Below, in pieces: positions 1-8,841 of a DNA stretch of 64,000 nucleotides. The position numbers were made by a program, and so were the translations under genes. The first letter of the stretch is position 1. Each line of letters starts with the position of its first letter. Below the pieces are notes generated by a model, which was not told the DNA's origin, ran no database searches, and saw nothing but the letters and a program-made list of their open reading frames with translations. The stretch comes from Gammaproteobacteria bacterium (GTDB taxonomy: Bacteria > Pseudomonadota > Gammaproteobacteria > Steroidobacterales > UBA11654), in contig PBDY01000019.1 of the NCBI GenBank assembly GCA_002717445.1, forward strand, positions 1 to 64,000, written 5' to 3'.

Positions 1-423
1 ATCCGCAATCATTCCGCCATAATAACTAACTGCACAGTCGAATTTTAATTTGGCTGCTGCAATATGACTAAGCATTCCACCATAGCAATAGCCAACAACG
101 GCTGTTTTTGATCCTAAATGAAGTCTGGCTGCATTGATATCCATCATCGCAAACTCATCATCAAGTCTAATTTTATAGCCAACCCCTTCTTCAATTTGTG
201 TGTACTCAAGTGTGATGTTTTTTTCAAAACGATCATAGATAGCAGGAGCGACAACGTTATATCCATTGGTTGCAAATTCCTCGCAGACATTCTGAATATG
301 GTCTGTGATTCCAAATATTTCTTGAATAATTACGATATTACCAATCGGACCATTTGCTTTAACGGAATAAGCATCTAATTCATGCCCATCTTCTGCTTTT
401 AATTTTATCCACTGACTGTTCAT
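1..423 (-). CDS. Dienelactone hydrolase family protein, partial (runs off the window start)
   Basis: Reverse-strand translation from ATG at 423: MNSQWIKLKAEDGHELDAYSVKANGPIGNIVIIQEIFGIT...GSKTAVVGYCYGGMLSHIAAAKL; nucleophile-elbow motif GYCYGG typical of DLH. Not in the ORF track because it is truncated. Confidence 0.85.
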   Translation of the reverse strand, partial: MNSQWIKLKAEDGHELDAYSVKANGPIGNIVIIQEIFGITDHIQNVCEEFATNGYNVVAPAIYDRFEKNITLEYTQIEEGVGYKIRLDDEFAMMDINAARLHLGSKTAVVGYCYGGMLSHIAAAKLKFDCAVSYYGGMIAD

Positions 424-486
424 CTGATGAATACCTCTTTAATAGGTTGTTTACCTACTAATGATTTTATTAGAATGGAGATTGAT

Positions 487-1320
487 ATGAAAGTTGAAAA
501 CAAAAGAGTCGTTATCACAGGGTCTGCAAATGGCATCGGATCATCCTTAGCGCGTGCCTTCAGAGAAAGAAATGCAAAATCAATAGTTTTGGTTGATCTG
601 GATGAATCTAACAATGAGAAGCTTGCCAACGAAATCAATGGAATTCCATATAGGGCTAATGTTGGCAATGAAGATGAGATAATCAATCTGATTGAGTTCG
701 CCAATCAAAAGATGAATGGCATTGATATATTCTGCTCAAATGCAGGCATTTCTGGTACAGGCGGTTTACTGAATGCCTCCAATGATGATTGGAATAACAT
801 CTGGAACATTAACGTCATGTCTCATATACATGCGGCCAAACATTCATTACCAATCATGCTGGAACAAGGGGAGGGTTATTTTATGAATACTGCATCTGCT
901 GCAGGATTACTCACTCAACTTGGTGCCGCAGGGTACTCGGTTACAAAATCAGCTGCTGTCAGTTTTGCAGAGTGGTTGAAGATCACATATGGCGAACGAG
1001 GGATTGGCGTATCCTGTCTGTGCCCACAAGGCGTCAGAACGCCTATGGTCGAAGATGCACCTGAGATTGTTGGTTCTCTTGTCAGTATCGATGGTTTATT
1101 GGAACCCGATGATGTAGCCAATGAGGTCATCAAAGCCATTGAATCAGATCAATTCCTAATCACGCCGCATCCTGAAGTACTGGAATATATGAAGATAAAA
1201 GCAAGTGATCCAGATCGGTGGATAAATGGCATGCAGTCTCTAACAAAACAATTGATCGATGCATTTCCTGACGCAAAGAACATGTTGAGAGATTTGGAAT
1301 ATGAGGACGAATCAGACTGA
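487..1320 (+). CDS. Short-chain dehydrogenase/reductase (SDR)
   Basis: TGSANGIG nucleotide-binding motif, NAG motif, YSVTK catalytic motif; ATG at 487 (MKVENKRVVITG) is a better start than 427. Confidence 0.9.
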   Translation: MKVENKRVVITGSANGIGSSLARAFRERNAKSIVLVDLDESNNEKLANEINGIPYRANVGNEDEIINLIEFANQKMNGIDIFCSNAGISGTGGLLNASNDDWNNIWNINVMSHIHAAKHSLPIMLEQGEGYFMNTASAAGLLTQLGAAGYSVTKSAAVSFAEWLKITYGERGIGVSCLCPQGVRTPMVEDAPEIVGSLVSIDGLLEPDDVANEVIKAIESDQFLITPHPEVLEYMKIKASDPDRWINGMQSLTKQLIDAFPDAKNMLRDLEYEDESD

Positions 1321-2442
1321 TAGGTTGTTTAGTACCATTGGCAAGGCATCGATATATCTTTGCACATCAGATAAGTTACCCATGCTCACTCTTGACCAAT
1401 TATGGAACTCACCATATTTACCCCTAACGAGAATATTTTGCTTCAACATTTCATCTCTGAAATCATTAGCATCAAACTGACCTAAATCAACAAAAATAAA
1501 ATTTGTCTCAGATGGCAAATAACTGAGTCCGTTAAAAGTCAGACCTGATTGCACCATATCTTTTGCTTCATTGATTTTAGATCTAGAGAAATTTATGAAA
1601 TTTTTATCGTTATATGAGGCAATTGCTGCCGAGACTCCCGCCATGGATAGCGATGCTTCGCCTGTTCCGTTTATTTTGATTTGATTAACAACGTCGGGTT
1701 GTCCAATCATATACCCAACCCTTTGACCAGCTAAACCATAGATTTTTGAAAATGTTCTAGAAATGGCAACGTTGTGTCCATCTCTCACCAGATCAATCAT
1801 TGTGTTTCTTTCCGGATCAGTTGTGATTTCATTATAAGCTTCATCGATAACCACAAGGGTTTTTTGAGCCATTCTCTTTACTGTTTCTCTGAGAACATCA
1901 GGATCAAGCATCATTCCAGAAGGGTTGTTTGGATTCACAATAAAGACTGCAGAAATTGTATTTCGTGTCAAAGACTCTATTGACTCAAGATCTATGCTTA
2001 GGTCTTTATTGTCTTTTACTTTTATAATTCTAGCACCAGAATTCTTCGCCAACTGAAGATGAATGTCATAGGTCAGTCCTGTTGAAAGGATAGGGCCTTT
2101 TCGCCCAGAAACTTGAGACAAGATAGTTAATGCTTGAGTTGAACCAGCACTGATTGCAACGTTGCTTGTATCAATTCGATTGTATTCAGCAATCATGGAT
2201 TTTAAATAATCGACCAGATGGTCTGGATAATAAGCTCCTTTGAATGAAGAAGTATTTATCGCTTCTATGGCACGCTCACTTGGACCATAGTAATTTTCAT
2301 TCCAGTGGAGTCTTGCCAAACCTTCCTTAGGACCGTAATCCAGGGTTTGAGCCAATAATGGCATTGGAATGATGTTGGACGATATTCCAAGCCCTGTTAA
2401 TTGGACGGTATTTTTAATTATTTGTCTTCTGCTTAAAATCAT
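1312..2442 (-). CDS. Histidinol-phosphate aminotransferase-like PLP enzyme with N-terminal twin-arginine signal
   Basis: Fold-type I aminotransferase motifs (NPNNPSG, DEAY, RTFSKIYGLAGQRVGY); N-terminus MILSRRQIIKNTVQLTGLG resembles a Tat signal. Confidence 0.85.
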   Translation of the reverse strand: MILSRRQIIKNTVQLTGLGISSNIIPMPLLAQTLDYGPKEGLARLHWNENYYGPSERAIEAINTSSFKGAYYPDHLVDYLKSMIAEYNRIDTSNVAISAGSTQALTILSQVSGRKGPILSTGLTYDIHLQLAKNSGARIIKVKDNKDLSIDLESIESLTRNTISAVFIVNPNNPSGMMLDPDVLRETVKRMAQKTLVVIDEAYNEITTDPERNTMIDLVRDGHNVAISRTFSKIYGLAGQRVGYMIGQPDVVNQIKINGTGEASLSMAGVSAAIASYNDKNFINFSRSKINEAKDMVQSGLTFNGLSYLPSETNFIFVDLGQFDANDFRDEMLKQNILVRGKYGEFHNWSRVSMGNLSDVQRYIDALPMVLNNLSV

Positions 2443-2548
2443 GATTTAAGAGATTAACTTTTTTCAACTATTAATGCTATATTGAATGAAACTTGTATGT
2501 GCCTAAGATAGGCCCTTTTTTATAAATGGGGGTATTGCCCCTGCCTCC

Positions 2549-2833
2549 TTGATGTCTCTAAAAAAACCAACAGAATTTCAAAAAGATGTATGGAGTACCA
2601 TTGATAAGATACCGCATGGTAAAACCATTACATACAAAGAATTGGCAATTTCAATAGGTCGCCCCAATGCTTATAGAGCAGTGGCTAATGCATGCGGCAA
2701 AAATCCGAATCCAGTCAGCACCCCTTGTCATAGAGTTGTCTCATCCAGTGGGAAAATTGGAGGATACTCTGGCAGCGGTGGCATTGAGAAGAAAAAAGCC
2801 TTACTAAAAAAAGAGGGTGTGATATTTGACTAG
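2549..2833 (+). CDS. Minimal methylated-DNA--protein-cysteine methyltransferase domain (MGMT family)
   Basis: 94 aa with PCHRVVSSSGKIGGYSGSGGIEKKKALL; active-site PCHRV conserved. Confidence 0.88.
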   Translation: MMSLKKPTEFQKDVWSTIDKIPHGKTITYKELAISIGRPNAYRAVANACGKNPNPVSTPCHRVVSSSGKIGGYSGSGGIEKKKALLKKEGVIFD

Positions 2834-2925
2834 TAAGGCAATGAATAAACAATAAGGCTACCCAAGATACAATTCACTAACATTAAGTAATCTATTAGTA
2901 TGTATTCCTTGTTAAGGAGCAAAAT

Positions 2926-3804
2926 ATGAGAGATTTTAAAGGTAAGACCGCAGTTATCACTGGTGCTGCAAGCGGCATAGGCTTCGCACTAGCTGAGAAA
3001 TTTGCCAATGAGGGAATGAATATTATCCTCGCTGATATAGAACAGGGCACCCTGGATATTGCTGTATCCAAAATATCAAAACTCGGTGTTGAGGCGCATG
3101 GAGTGACGGTAGATGTCATGGATAAAAATGCCCTTAATCATCTGTTTGATGAATCGGTAAAGGCATTTAAAAATGTCCATATCCTCTGTAATAATGCTGG
3201 TGTTGCAAGCACTGCTGATGCAAACGGTATATGGGAACTGGATGAAAGTGACTGGGAATGGGTATTGGGCGTAAACTTCTATGGAACGCTCTATGGAATG
3301 CAAGCATTTATCCCTCATATGCTAAATCACAAAGAAGAAGGGCATGTTCTGAATACAATATCACTCGCTGGTATTTTACCAGGAGAAGCAATCTATGGCG
3401 TCAGCAAGCATGCCGCTTTAGCATTGAGTGAATCGATGTGGCAAGGATTAAAAAATGTTAAATCAAACATTGGGGCGTCGGTATTGTGTCCAGGCTTTGT
3501 AAATACGAACATTATTGAATCAAACAGAAATAGGCCTGATCATCTGCCCACGGAGAATAAAACAAACTTTCTCCTGAAGAAACTTGCTTCTTCAGTCCTA
3601 AAACGAGGCAAAGAGCCAACCGAGATTGCTGATATAACGATAGAAGCCATTAAAGACAATAAATTCTATATCCTTCCTCACACCAGCTATGATGAAATGA
3701 TTGAGGAAAGATACAAAAGGATTCTTTCAAGAACGGAACCGCAAGAAGCTGATATGCAAGAAATCTTGAAAGGCACCCTGTTGGGTGAAAAAGGTGAGTG
3801 GTAA
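2926..3804 (+). CDS. Short-chain dehydrogenase/reductase (SDR)
   Basis: TGAASGIG, NNAG, YGVSKHA motifs; RBS-like aaggag upstream of the ATG. Confidence 0.9.
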   Translation: MRDFKGKTAVITGAASGIGFALAEKFANEGMNIILADIEQGTLDIAVSKISKLGVEAHGVTVDVMDKNALNHLFDESVKAFKNVHILCNNAGVASTADANGIWELDESDWEWVLGVNFYGTLYGMQAFIPHMLNHKEEGHVLNTISLAGILPGEAIYGVSKHAALALSESMWQGLKNVKSNIGASVLCPGFVNTNIIESNRNRPDHLPTENKTNFLLKKLASSVLKRGKEPTEIADITIEAIKDNKFYILPHTSYDEMIEERYKRILSRTEPQEADMQEILKGTLLGEKGEW

Positions 3805-4949
3805 CCTTGCATAAAATTCTTAAATTCATAGTCATTATGATCATTGGACTGTTTTTATCGTTCATTGCTTTCCTTGCATATTTATTCATCACGCAAGCCA
3901 ATGTCGAGCAAGTTAGTTATATAAAAGGGTGTAATTCAGATAACGTTTTAACGGTTTATTGCAATTTTCAGAATCCAGAAGATTTGGCAGCAATGCCAGA
4001 TGACGAAAATATACTGGTTTCCGAATTTGGCGCAATCATTCCTTTGAGCCCAATGAATATTGCAGGGCGATTTTCATTATTGAATACAAAAAGCGGTAAC
4101 CGACATATTTTAGAAATCAATAGAGGAAAAGACAGATGGGGGAGCGATGACTGCGAAAGAAATAGTTTTATTTTCTCGCCACATGGAATTGACATCAATC
4201 AGCGAATAAGTGGAAGCCATCAATTGGCTGTCGTAAACCATATGCCAAATGAGACCATTGAAATGTTTGAACTGATTCAGAACGATGGCCAATGGTCATT
4301 GCTCTGGAATGGTTGTATCGCAGCACCTCCTCATGGGTACTTTAACGATGTCGCGCTGAAAACGGACGGCTCTTTTTTTGTGTCACAGATGTACGATAAA
4401 GAGACGTCATTGTTGAAACTGGCAGTGCTTGATAGCACAAAAGGGCACACAGGATATGTTTACCATTGGACCAAGGAAAACGGTTTTAAAAAAGTCATCA
4501 ACACAGACGGGGCATTTCCCAATGGTGTGGAGCTATCTGATGATGAAGAAAGCCTCTTTGTTAACTATGCCTTTGGTAATAAAACATCAAAGTACAATTT
4601 TAAATCCAAGAAAATAGAAGCCAATTTTAATATCAATGGTATTCCTGACAACATTACAATTGATGGCGATTATTTATGGGTAGGCGGACAAGACCATAGC
4701 GGCCTTGATAGTCTCATTTATTGTGGGGCATTTGCACATGAAATCTTTGAGGATCCTGAGGTCAACCAATGCCCACTTCCTTTTGCAGCCTATAAGCTTA
4801 ATCAATCCGATTTATCACTTGTTGAAGCATTCGAATACTCAAACACCGTAATGGGAGCGGCAACAGTGGCATTGTCGCTTAATAAAAAACTGTATTTCGG
4901 CACATATCATGGCGATCGAATCGCATCAGTAGATCTAACTAAGGAGTAA
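3798..4949 (+). CDS. Membrane-anchored SMP-30/paraoxonase-like beta-propeller protein (candidate lactonase/esterase)
   Basis: N-terminal hydrophobic anchor (FIVIMIIGLFLSFIAFLAYLF); PHGI, NDVA and PNGVELSDDE motifs as in SMP-30/PON propellers. Confidence 0.7.
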   Translation: MVTLHKILKFIVIMIIGLFLSFIAFLAYLFITQANVEQVSYIKGCNSDNVLTVYCNFQNPEDLAAMPDDENILVSEFGAIIPLSPMNIAGRFSLLNTKSGNRHILEINRGKDRWGSDDCERNSFIFSPHGIDINQRISGSHQLAVVNHMPNETIEMFELIQNDGQWSLLWNGCIAAPPHGYFNDVALKTDGSFFVSQMYDKETSLLKLAVLDSTKGHTGYVYHWTKENGFKKVINTDGAFPNGVELSDDEESLFVNYAFGNKTSKYNFKSKKIEANFNINGIPDNITIDGDYLWVGGQDHSGLDSLIYCGAFAHEIFEDPEVNQCPLPFAAYKLNQSDLSLVEAFEYSNTVMGAATVALSLNKKLYFGTYHGDRIASVDLTKE

Positions 4950-4951
4950 CT

Positions 4952-5956
4952 ATGAAAGCATATTTATGCAGAGAATATGGACCCATATCTTCACACAAAA
5001 TAGAAACCATCGATGTTCCTATACCCAATGACAATGATGCACTGATAGAGGTTTATGCGGCTGGAGTCGCTTTTCCTGACGTCCTTGTGGTTCAAGGTTT
5101 GTATCAAATTAAACCCGAATTTCCATTTTCACCCGGTGGTGAATTCACAGGCGTTATAAGAGAAATTGGATCAAAGGTTAAAGGATGGAAAGAAGGCGAT
5201 AGAGTCATTGGATTCAAAGGCAGCGGTGGATTTGCTGAATATGCCCTATGCAATCAATTCAATATCATGCCCTTACCCGATTCAATGGATTTTCTAACCG
5301 GATCAATTTTTCCATTGAATTATGGAACCTCGATCCATGCATTCAAGCAGCGCGCAGAACTTCAACCGAGTGAAAACGTACTGATCATGGGCGCAGCAGG
5401 AGGACTGGGTATATCAGCCATACATGTAGCAAAAGCAATGGGAGCCAGAGTGATTGCTGCTGCATCAGAGACTGAAAAATTAGAATTATGCAAAGAAGCC
5501 GGCGCAGATGAAACCATTCTGTATTCAAAAGACTTAAGCAATAGCGATGACCAAAAAACTTTTTCGAGAAAAATTAAGGAACTGACAAATGGAAACGGCG
5601 TTGATGTCACATTCGATCCAGTTGGAGGGCATTACGCAGAGCCGGCATTAAGAGCGATGGCATGGAAGGGGCGATACCTCGTCATTGGGTTCACATCGAG
5701 CATTCCTAAAATTCCACTCAATTTAGCATTGCTCAAAGGTTGCCAGATAGTCGGTGTATTTTGGGGAAGTTTTTGCATAAGAGAAGCCATGGTGAATGCA
5801 CAAAACTTTAATGCATTGTTTGAAATGCATGCAAAAAAACTGATTCAACCAAAAGTTGAAAAAATATACTCTCTTGATCGAACCGTCGAAGCCATAGAGT
5901 CACTTGCAACTCGACAAGCCAGGGGTAAAGTTGCGATTCAAATAAAAAGTGAATGA
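4952..5956 (+). CDS. Zinc-independent NADPH:quinone oxidoreductase-like MDR family protein
   Basis: Motifs PGGEFTGVIREIGSKVKGWKEGDRV and GAAGGLGISAIHVAKAMGARVIAA. Confidence 0.9.
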   Translation: MKAYLCREYGPISSHKIETIDVPIPNDNDALIEVYAAGVAFPDVLVVQGLYQIKPEFPFSPGGEFTGVIREIGSKVKGWKEGDRVIGFKGSGGFAEYALCNQFNIMPLPDSMDFLTGSIFPLNYGTSIHAFKQRAELQPSENVLIMGAAGGLGISAIHVAKAMGARVIAAASETEKLELCKEAGADETILYSKDLSNSDDQKTFSRKIKELTNGNGVDVTFDPVGGHYAEPALRAMAWKGRYLVIGFTSSIPKIPLNLALLKGCQIVGVFWGSFCIREAMVNAQNFNALFEMHAKKLIQPKVEKIYSLDRTVEAIESLATRQARGKVAIQIKSE

Positions 5957-7212
5957 ACTCAAAATATAAATACCTCATTCTTTTATATCTAACGACACTC
6001 AATGTTCTCAGTTTCATTGATAGACAATTGCTCGTCAGCTTTTCTAATTTCATAGTCCCTGACTTAGGGCTAAGCAATACTCAGTTTGGGATACTGACTG
6101 GTTTGGCATTTATCATTTTCTATTCAGTGATGGGCGTAATGATGGGCGCGATTGCAGATCGCATTCACAGACCGAAATTCATGGCCATTGGGGTAGCACT
6201 TTGGTCTTTACTCACTGCAGCTACTGGAATGGCTAAAAGCTTCTGGATGCTACTTATACCGAGGATTTTCATAGGTGTAGGTGAATCGATTCTTACACCG
6301 ACAGCAATTTCTTACATGTCGGATTATTTTCCACGACGAAACATGGGTTTTGTGGCTGGATTCTACTATATTGCTGTCCCACTCGGTGTGGCGCTGTCAT
6401 TTTTTATAGCGGGTTATTTGGGTCCAATATGGGGCTGGAGAAATTGCTTTTATGCACTTGGGGCATTTGGTTTGATCATGGCATTGTTTACCTATTTCTT
6501 TAGAGAATCAGACAATCGTATCGAACAACTAAGCCTAACGGGTGGTGGATTGAGCACCAATATTGATGCAATCAAAGAATCCTTTCATGAGTTGAGAAAA
6601 ATAATTAAAGCGAATCCGTCCCTTAGGCTAACTATTTATGGCGGCATTGCAGTCAACTTTATTCTTGGAGCCACCGTTTTTGATCAACTATGGTTGGTCA
6701 ACGACAAGGGTTTTGATAGGGCAGAAATACTTCTTGTCACAGGTGCAATTGGATTGCCTGCTGGAATCATGGGCAATCTATTTGGCGGAATAGGGAGTGA
6801 TTATTATGTTAGAAAAACAGGAAAGGGTAGACAGATTTTCTTATTTTGGTGCATGTTGATATTCACTCCATTCATTCTTTTATATCGACTGACAGATGAT
6901 ACTGGAACATTATTTTTTACTTTGATGTTTTTGGGCTTTTTTCAATGGGGAACGCTTTACGGTCCCATAACATCTGCTGTACAAGAAATGGCCCCAGAGA
7001 AACATAAGGCGGTTGTCTTGGCTTATTATATTTTCATGGTCAATTTGATAGGACTTGGATTTTCGACAACCATGGCAGGTGTGATGATTGATGCATTAAT
7101 TGCATACGATATAGACAATCCTTACTCAGTAACAATCATAACATTCCAAGTCCTGGCTACCGCATGTCTTCCATTGTTTTATTTTGCAGGAAAGAGAAGA
7201 TCAATAAATTAG
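5953..7212 (+). CDS. MFS transporter
   Basis: 12-TM-like hydrophobicity; FIDRQLL and GAIADRIHRPKFMAIGVALWSL MFS motif; overlaps the preceding stop. Confidence 0.9.
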   Translation: MNSKYKYLILLYLTTLNVLSFIDRQLLVSFSNFIVPDLGLSNTQFGILTGLAFIIFYSVMGVMMGAIADRIHRPKFMAIGVALWSLLTAATGMAKSFWMLLIPRIFIGVGESILTPTAISYMSDYFPRRNMGFVAGFYYIAVPLGVALSFFIAGYLGPIWGWRNCFYALGAFGLIMALFTYFFRESDNRIEQLSLTGGGLSTNIDAIKESFHELRKIIKANPSLRLTIYGGIAVNFILGATVFDQLWLVNDKGFDRAEILLVTGAIGLPAGIMGNLFGGIGSDYYVRKTGKGRQIFLFWCMLIFTPFILLYRLTDDTGTLFFTLMFLGFFQWGTLYGPITSAVQEMAPEKHKAVVLAYYIFMVNLIGLGFSTTMAGVMIDALIAYDIDNPYSVTIITFQVLATACLPLFYFAGKRRSIN

Positions 7213-8666
7213 TTCTTGTTGAAGATTAATTCTTCGTCTTCTACTTTCCCGTATCTAAGATGAAATACGTCTTTTATGTAATTCTGAGTATTTTTCCAAG
7301 GATCTCTGTCACCTTGCCGGGGAAAAAGATGCACGGAGCGTGTGACGTAACCCGAGTTGAAATCCAACCATGAACCATCTTCTCCAATTTCAGCATTGGG
7401 CGACGGAGTGGCAACACTATAATTATGTTTATCCATGTAATTGAGTATTTTACAGGTGTATTCAGCTGTTAAATCGGCTCTTAAAGTCCATGAGGCATTT
7501 GTGTACCCAAACGTCCAAACCACATTAGGAACATTGCTCACCATCATGCCTTTGAATGTCATAGCCTTGGAAAGATCAATTATTTTGTCATCAACCGATA
7601 TTTCAATATTGCTGCACACCATTAATTTCAGACCGGTAGCAGTAACAATGATGTCTGCTGGCAGTTCTTCTCCCGATTTGAGTTTAATGCCATCGGGTGT
7701 AAACGAATCGATGTGATCGGTGACCACGGATGCCTTACCTTTGTTAATGGCATCGAATAAGTCGCCATCTGGGACCAAGCAGAGACGTTGCTCCCATGGA
7801 TTATAAGAAGGAGTAAAGTGCTTAGCTATATCATAGCTTGGATCCAGTTTTTCTTCGACGACACCGATCAGGAATTGTTTGATTTGATCAGGATATTTCC
7901 TTGCTCTTTTAAAGAACCATGATTGCAATTGGATGTTTTTCCAACGCATGACGAAGTAAGAGACTGTTTTACCCATAAATTTCCTAAAAATTGAGCCAAG
8001 CGGATCGATATTCGGTCTCACCATGTAATATGTGGGTGAACGTTGCAGCATGGTGATATGTTTGGTCTCATTTGCCATTGAAGGGATCAGTGTAACTGCA
8101 GTGGCTCCACTGCCGATGACCACAACATTTTTGTTTTTATAATCAAGATCTTCAGGCCAGTGTTGAGGATGGACAATTTTTCCACTGAAAGTATTCTGGC
8201 CTTGGAAATGAGGATCATGACCATTTTCATAATCATAATAGCCGACGCAAAAGTATAGAAAATTGCAGGTGATTGAGTTTTCTTTATCGTCATTTTTATT
8301 TTGGTAGGTCACATACCATCTGGACTCACTGGAATTCCAAGATGATTTCATGACGTGAGAATTAAATTGAATTTTATCTCTGAAACCATTCTCATCCACA
8401 ACTTCATTCAGATAGTCCAAAATGGCATCACCATCAGCAACCACTTTTTCTCCTTTCCATGGCTTAAAGCGGAAACCCATGGTAGTCATATCGGAGTCAG
8501 AACGAATGCCAGGGTATTTAAACAGGTCCCAGGTGCCCCCGAGCTTTTTTCTTGATTCAAGAATCTTGAATGTTCGATTGGGGGATTTTTTCTTTAGATA
8601 ATAACCAGCACCTATTCCAGAGATTCCCGCTCCGATAATTAGCACATCTATATGTTCTTGGCTCAT
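7209..8666 (-). CDS. Flavin-containing (Baeyer-Villiger type) monooxygenase
   Basis: GAGISGIGAGYYL FAD site, FSGKIVHPQHWP (BVMO fingerprint FxGxxxHxxxWP), GSGATAVTLIP second Rossmann site. Confidence 0.92.
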   Translation of the reverse strand: MSQEHIDVLIIGAGISGIGAGYYLKKKSPNRTFKILESRKKLGGTWDLFKYPGIRSDSDMTTMGFRFKPWKGEKVVADGDAILDYLNEVVDENGFRDKIQFNSHVMKSSWNSSESRWYVTYQNKNDDKENSITCNFLYFCVGYYDYENGHDPHFQGQNTFSGKIVHPQHWPEDLDYKNKNVVVIGSGATAVTLIPSMANETKHITMLQRSPTYYMVRPNIDPLGSIFRKFMGKTVSYFVMRWKNIQLQSWFFKRARKYPDQIKQFLIGVVEEKLDPSYDIAKHFTPSYNPWEQRLCLVPDGDLFDAINKGKASVVTDHIDSFTPDGIKLKSGEELPADIIVTATGLKLMVCSNIEISVDDKIIDLSKAMTFKGMMVSNVPNVVWTFGYTNASWTLRADLTAEYTCKILNYMDKHNYSVATPSPNAEIGEDGSWLDFNSGYVTRSVHLFPRQGDRDPWKNTQNYIKDVFHLRYGKVEDEELIFNKN

Positions 8667-8841
8667 TTCTATGGTTACTTCTAATTGATAAGATTGTAAT
8701 ATATCTTATTCACTATGTGTTGTTACTTTATTAATGTTTAGTCAATAACGTTAATCAATTACCGATGATAAGCAGATGTGATATTTGATCAATACTAAGA
8801 ATGATGCGATCGAATAAATATTTAATTAAATTTCTCAAAGC

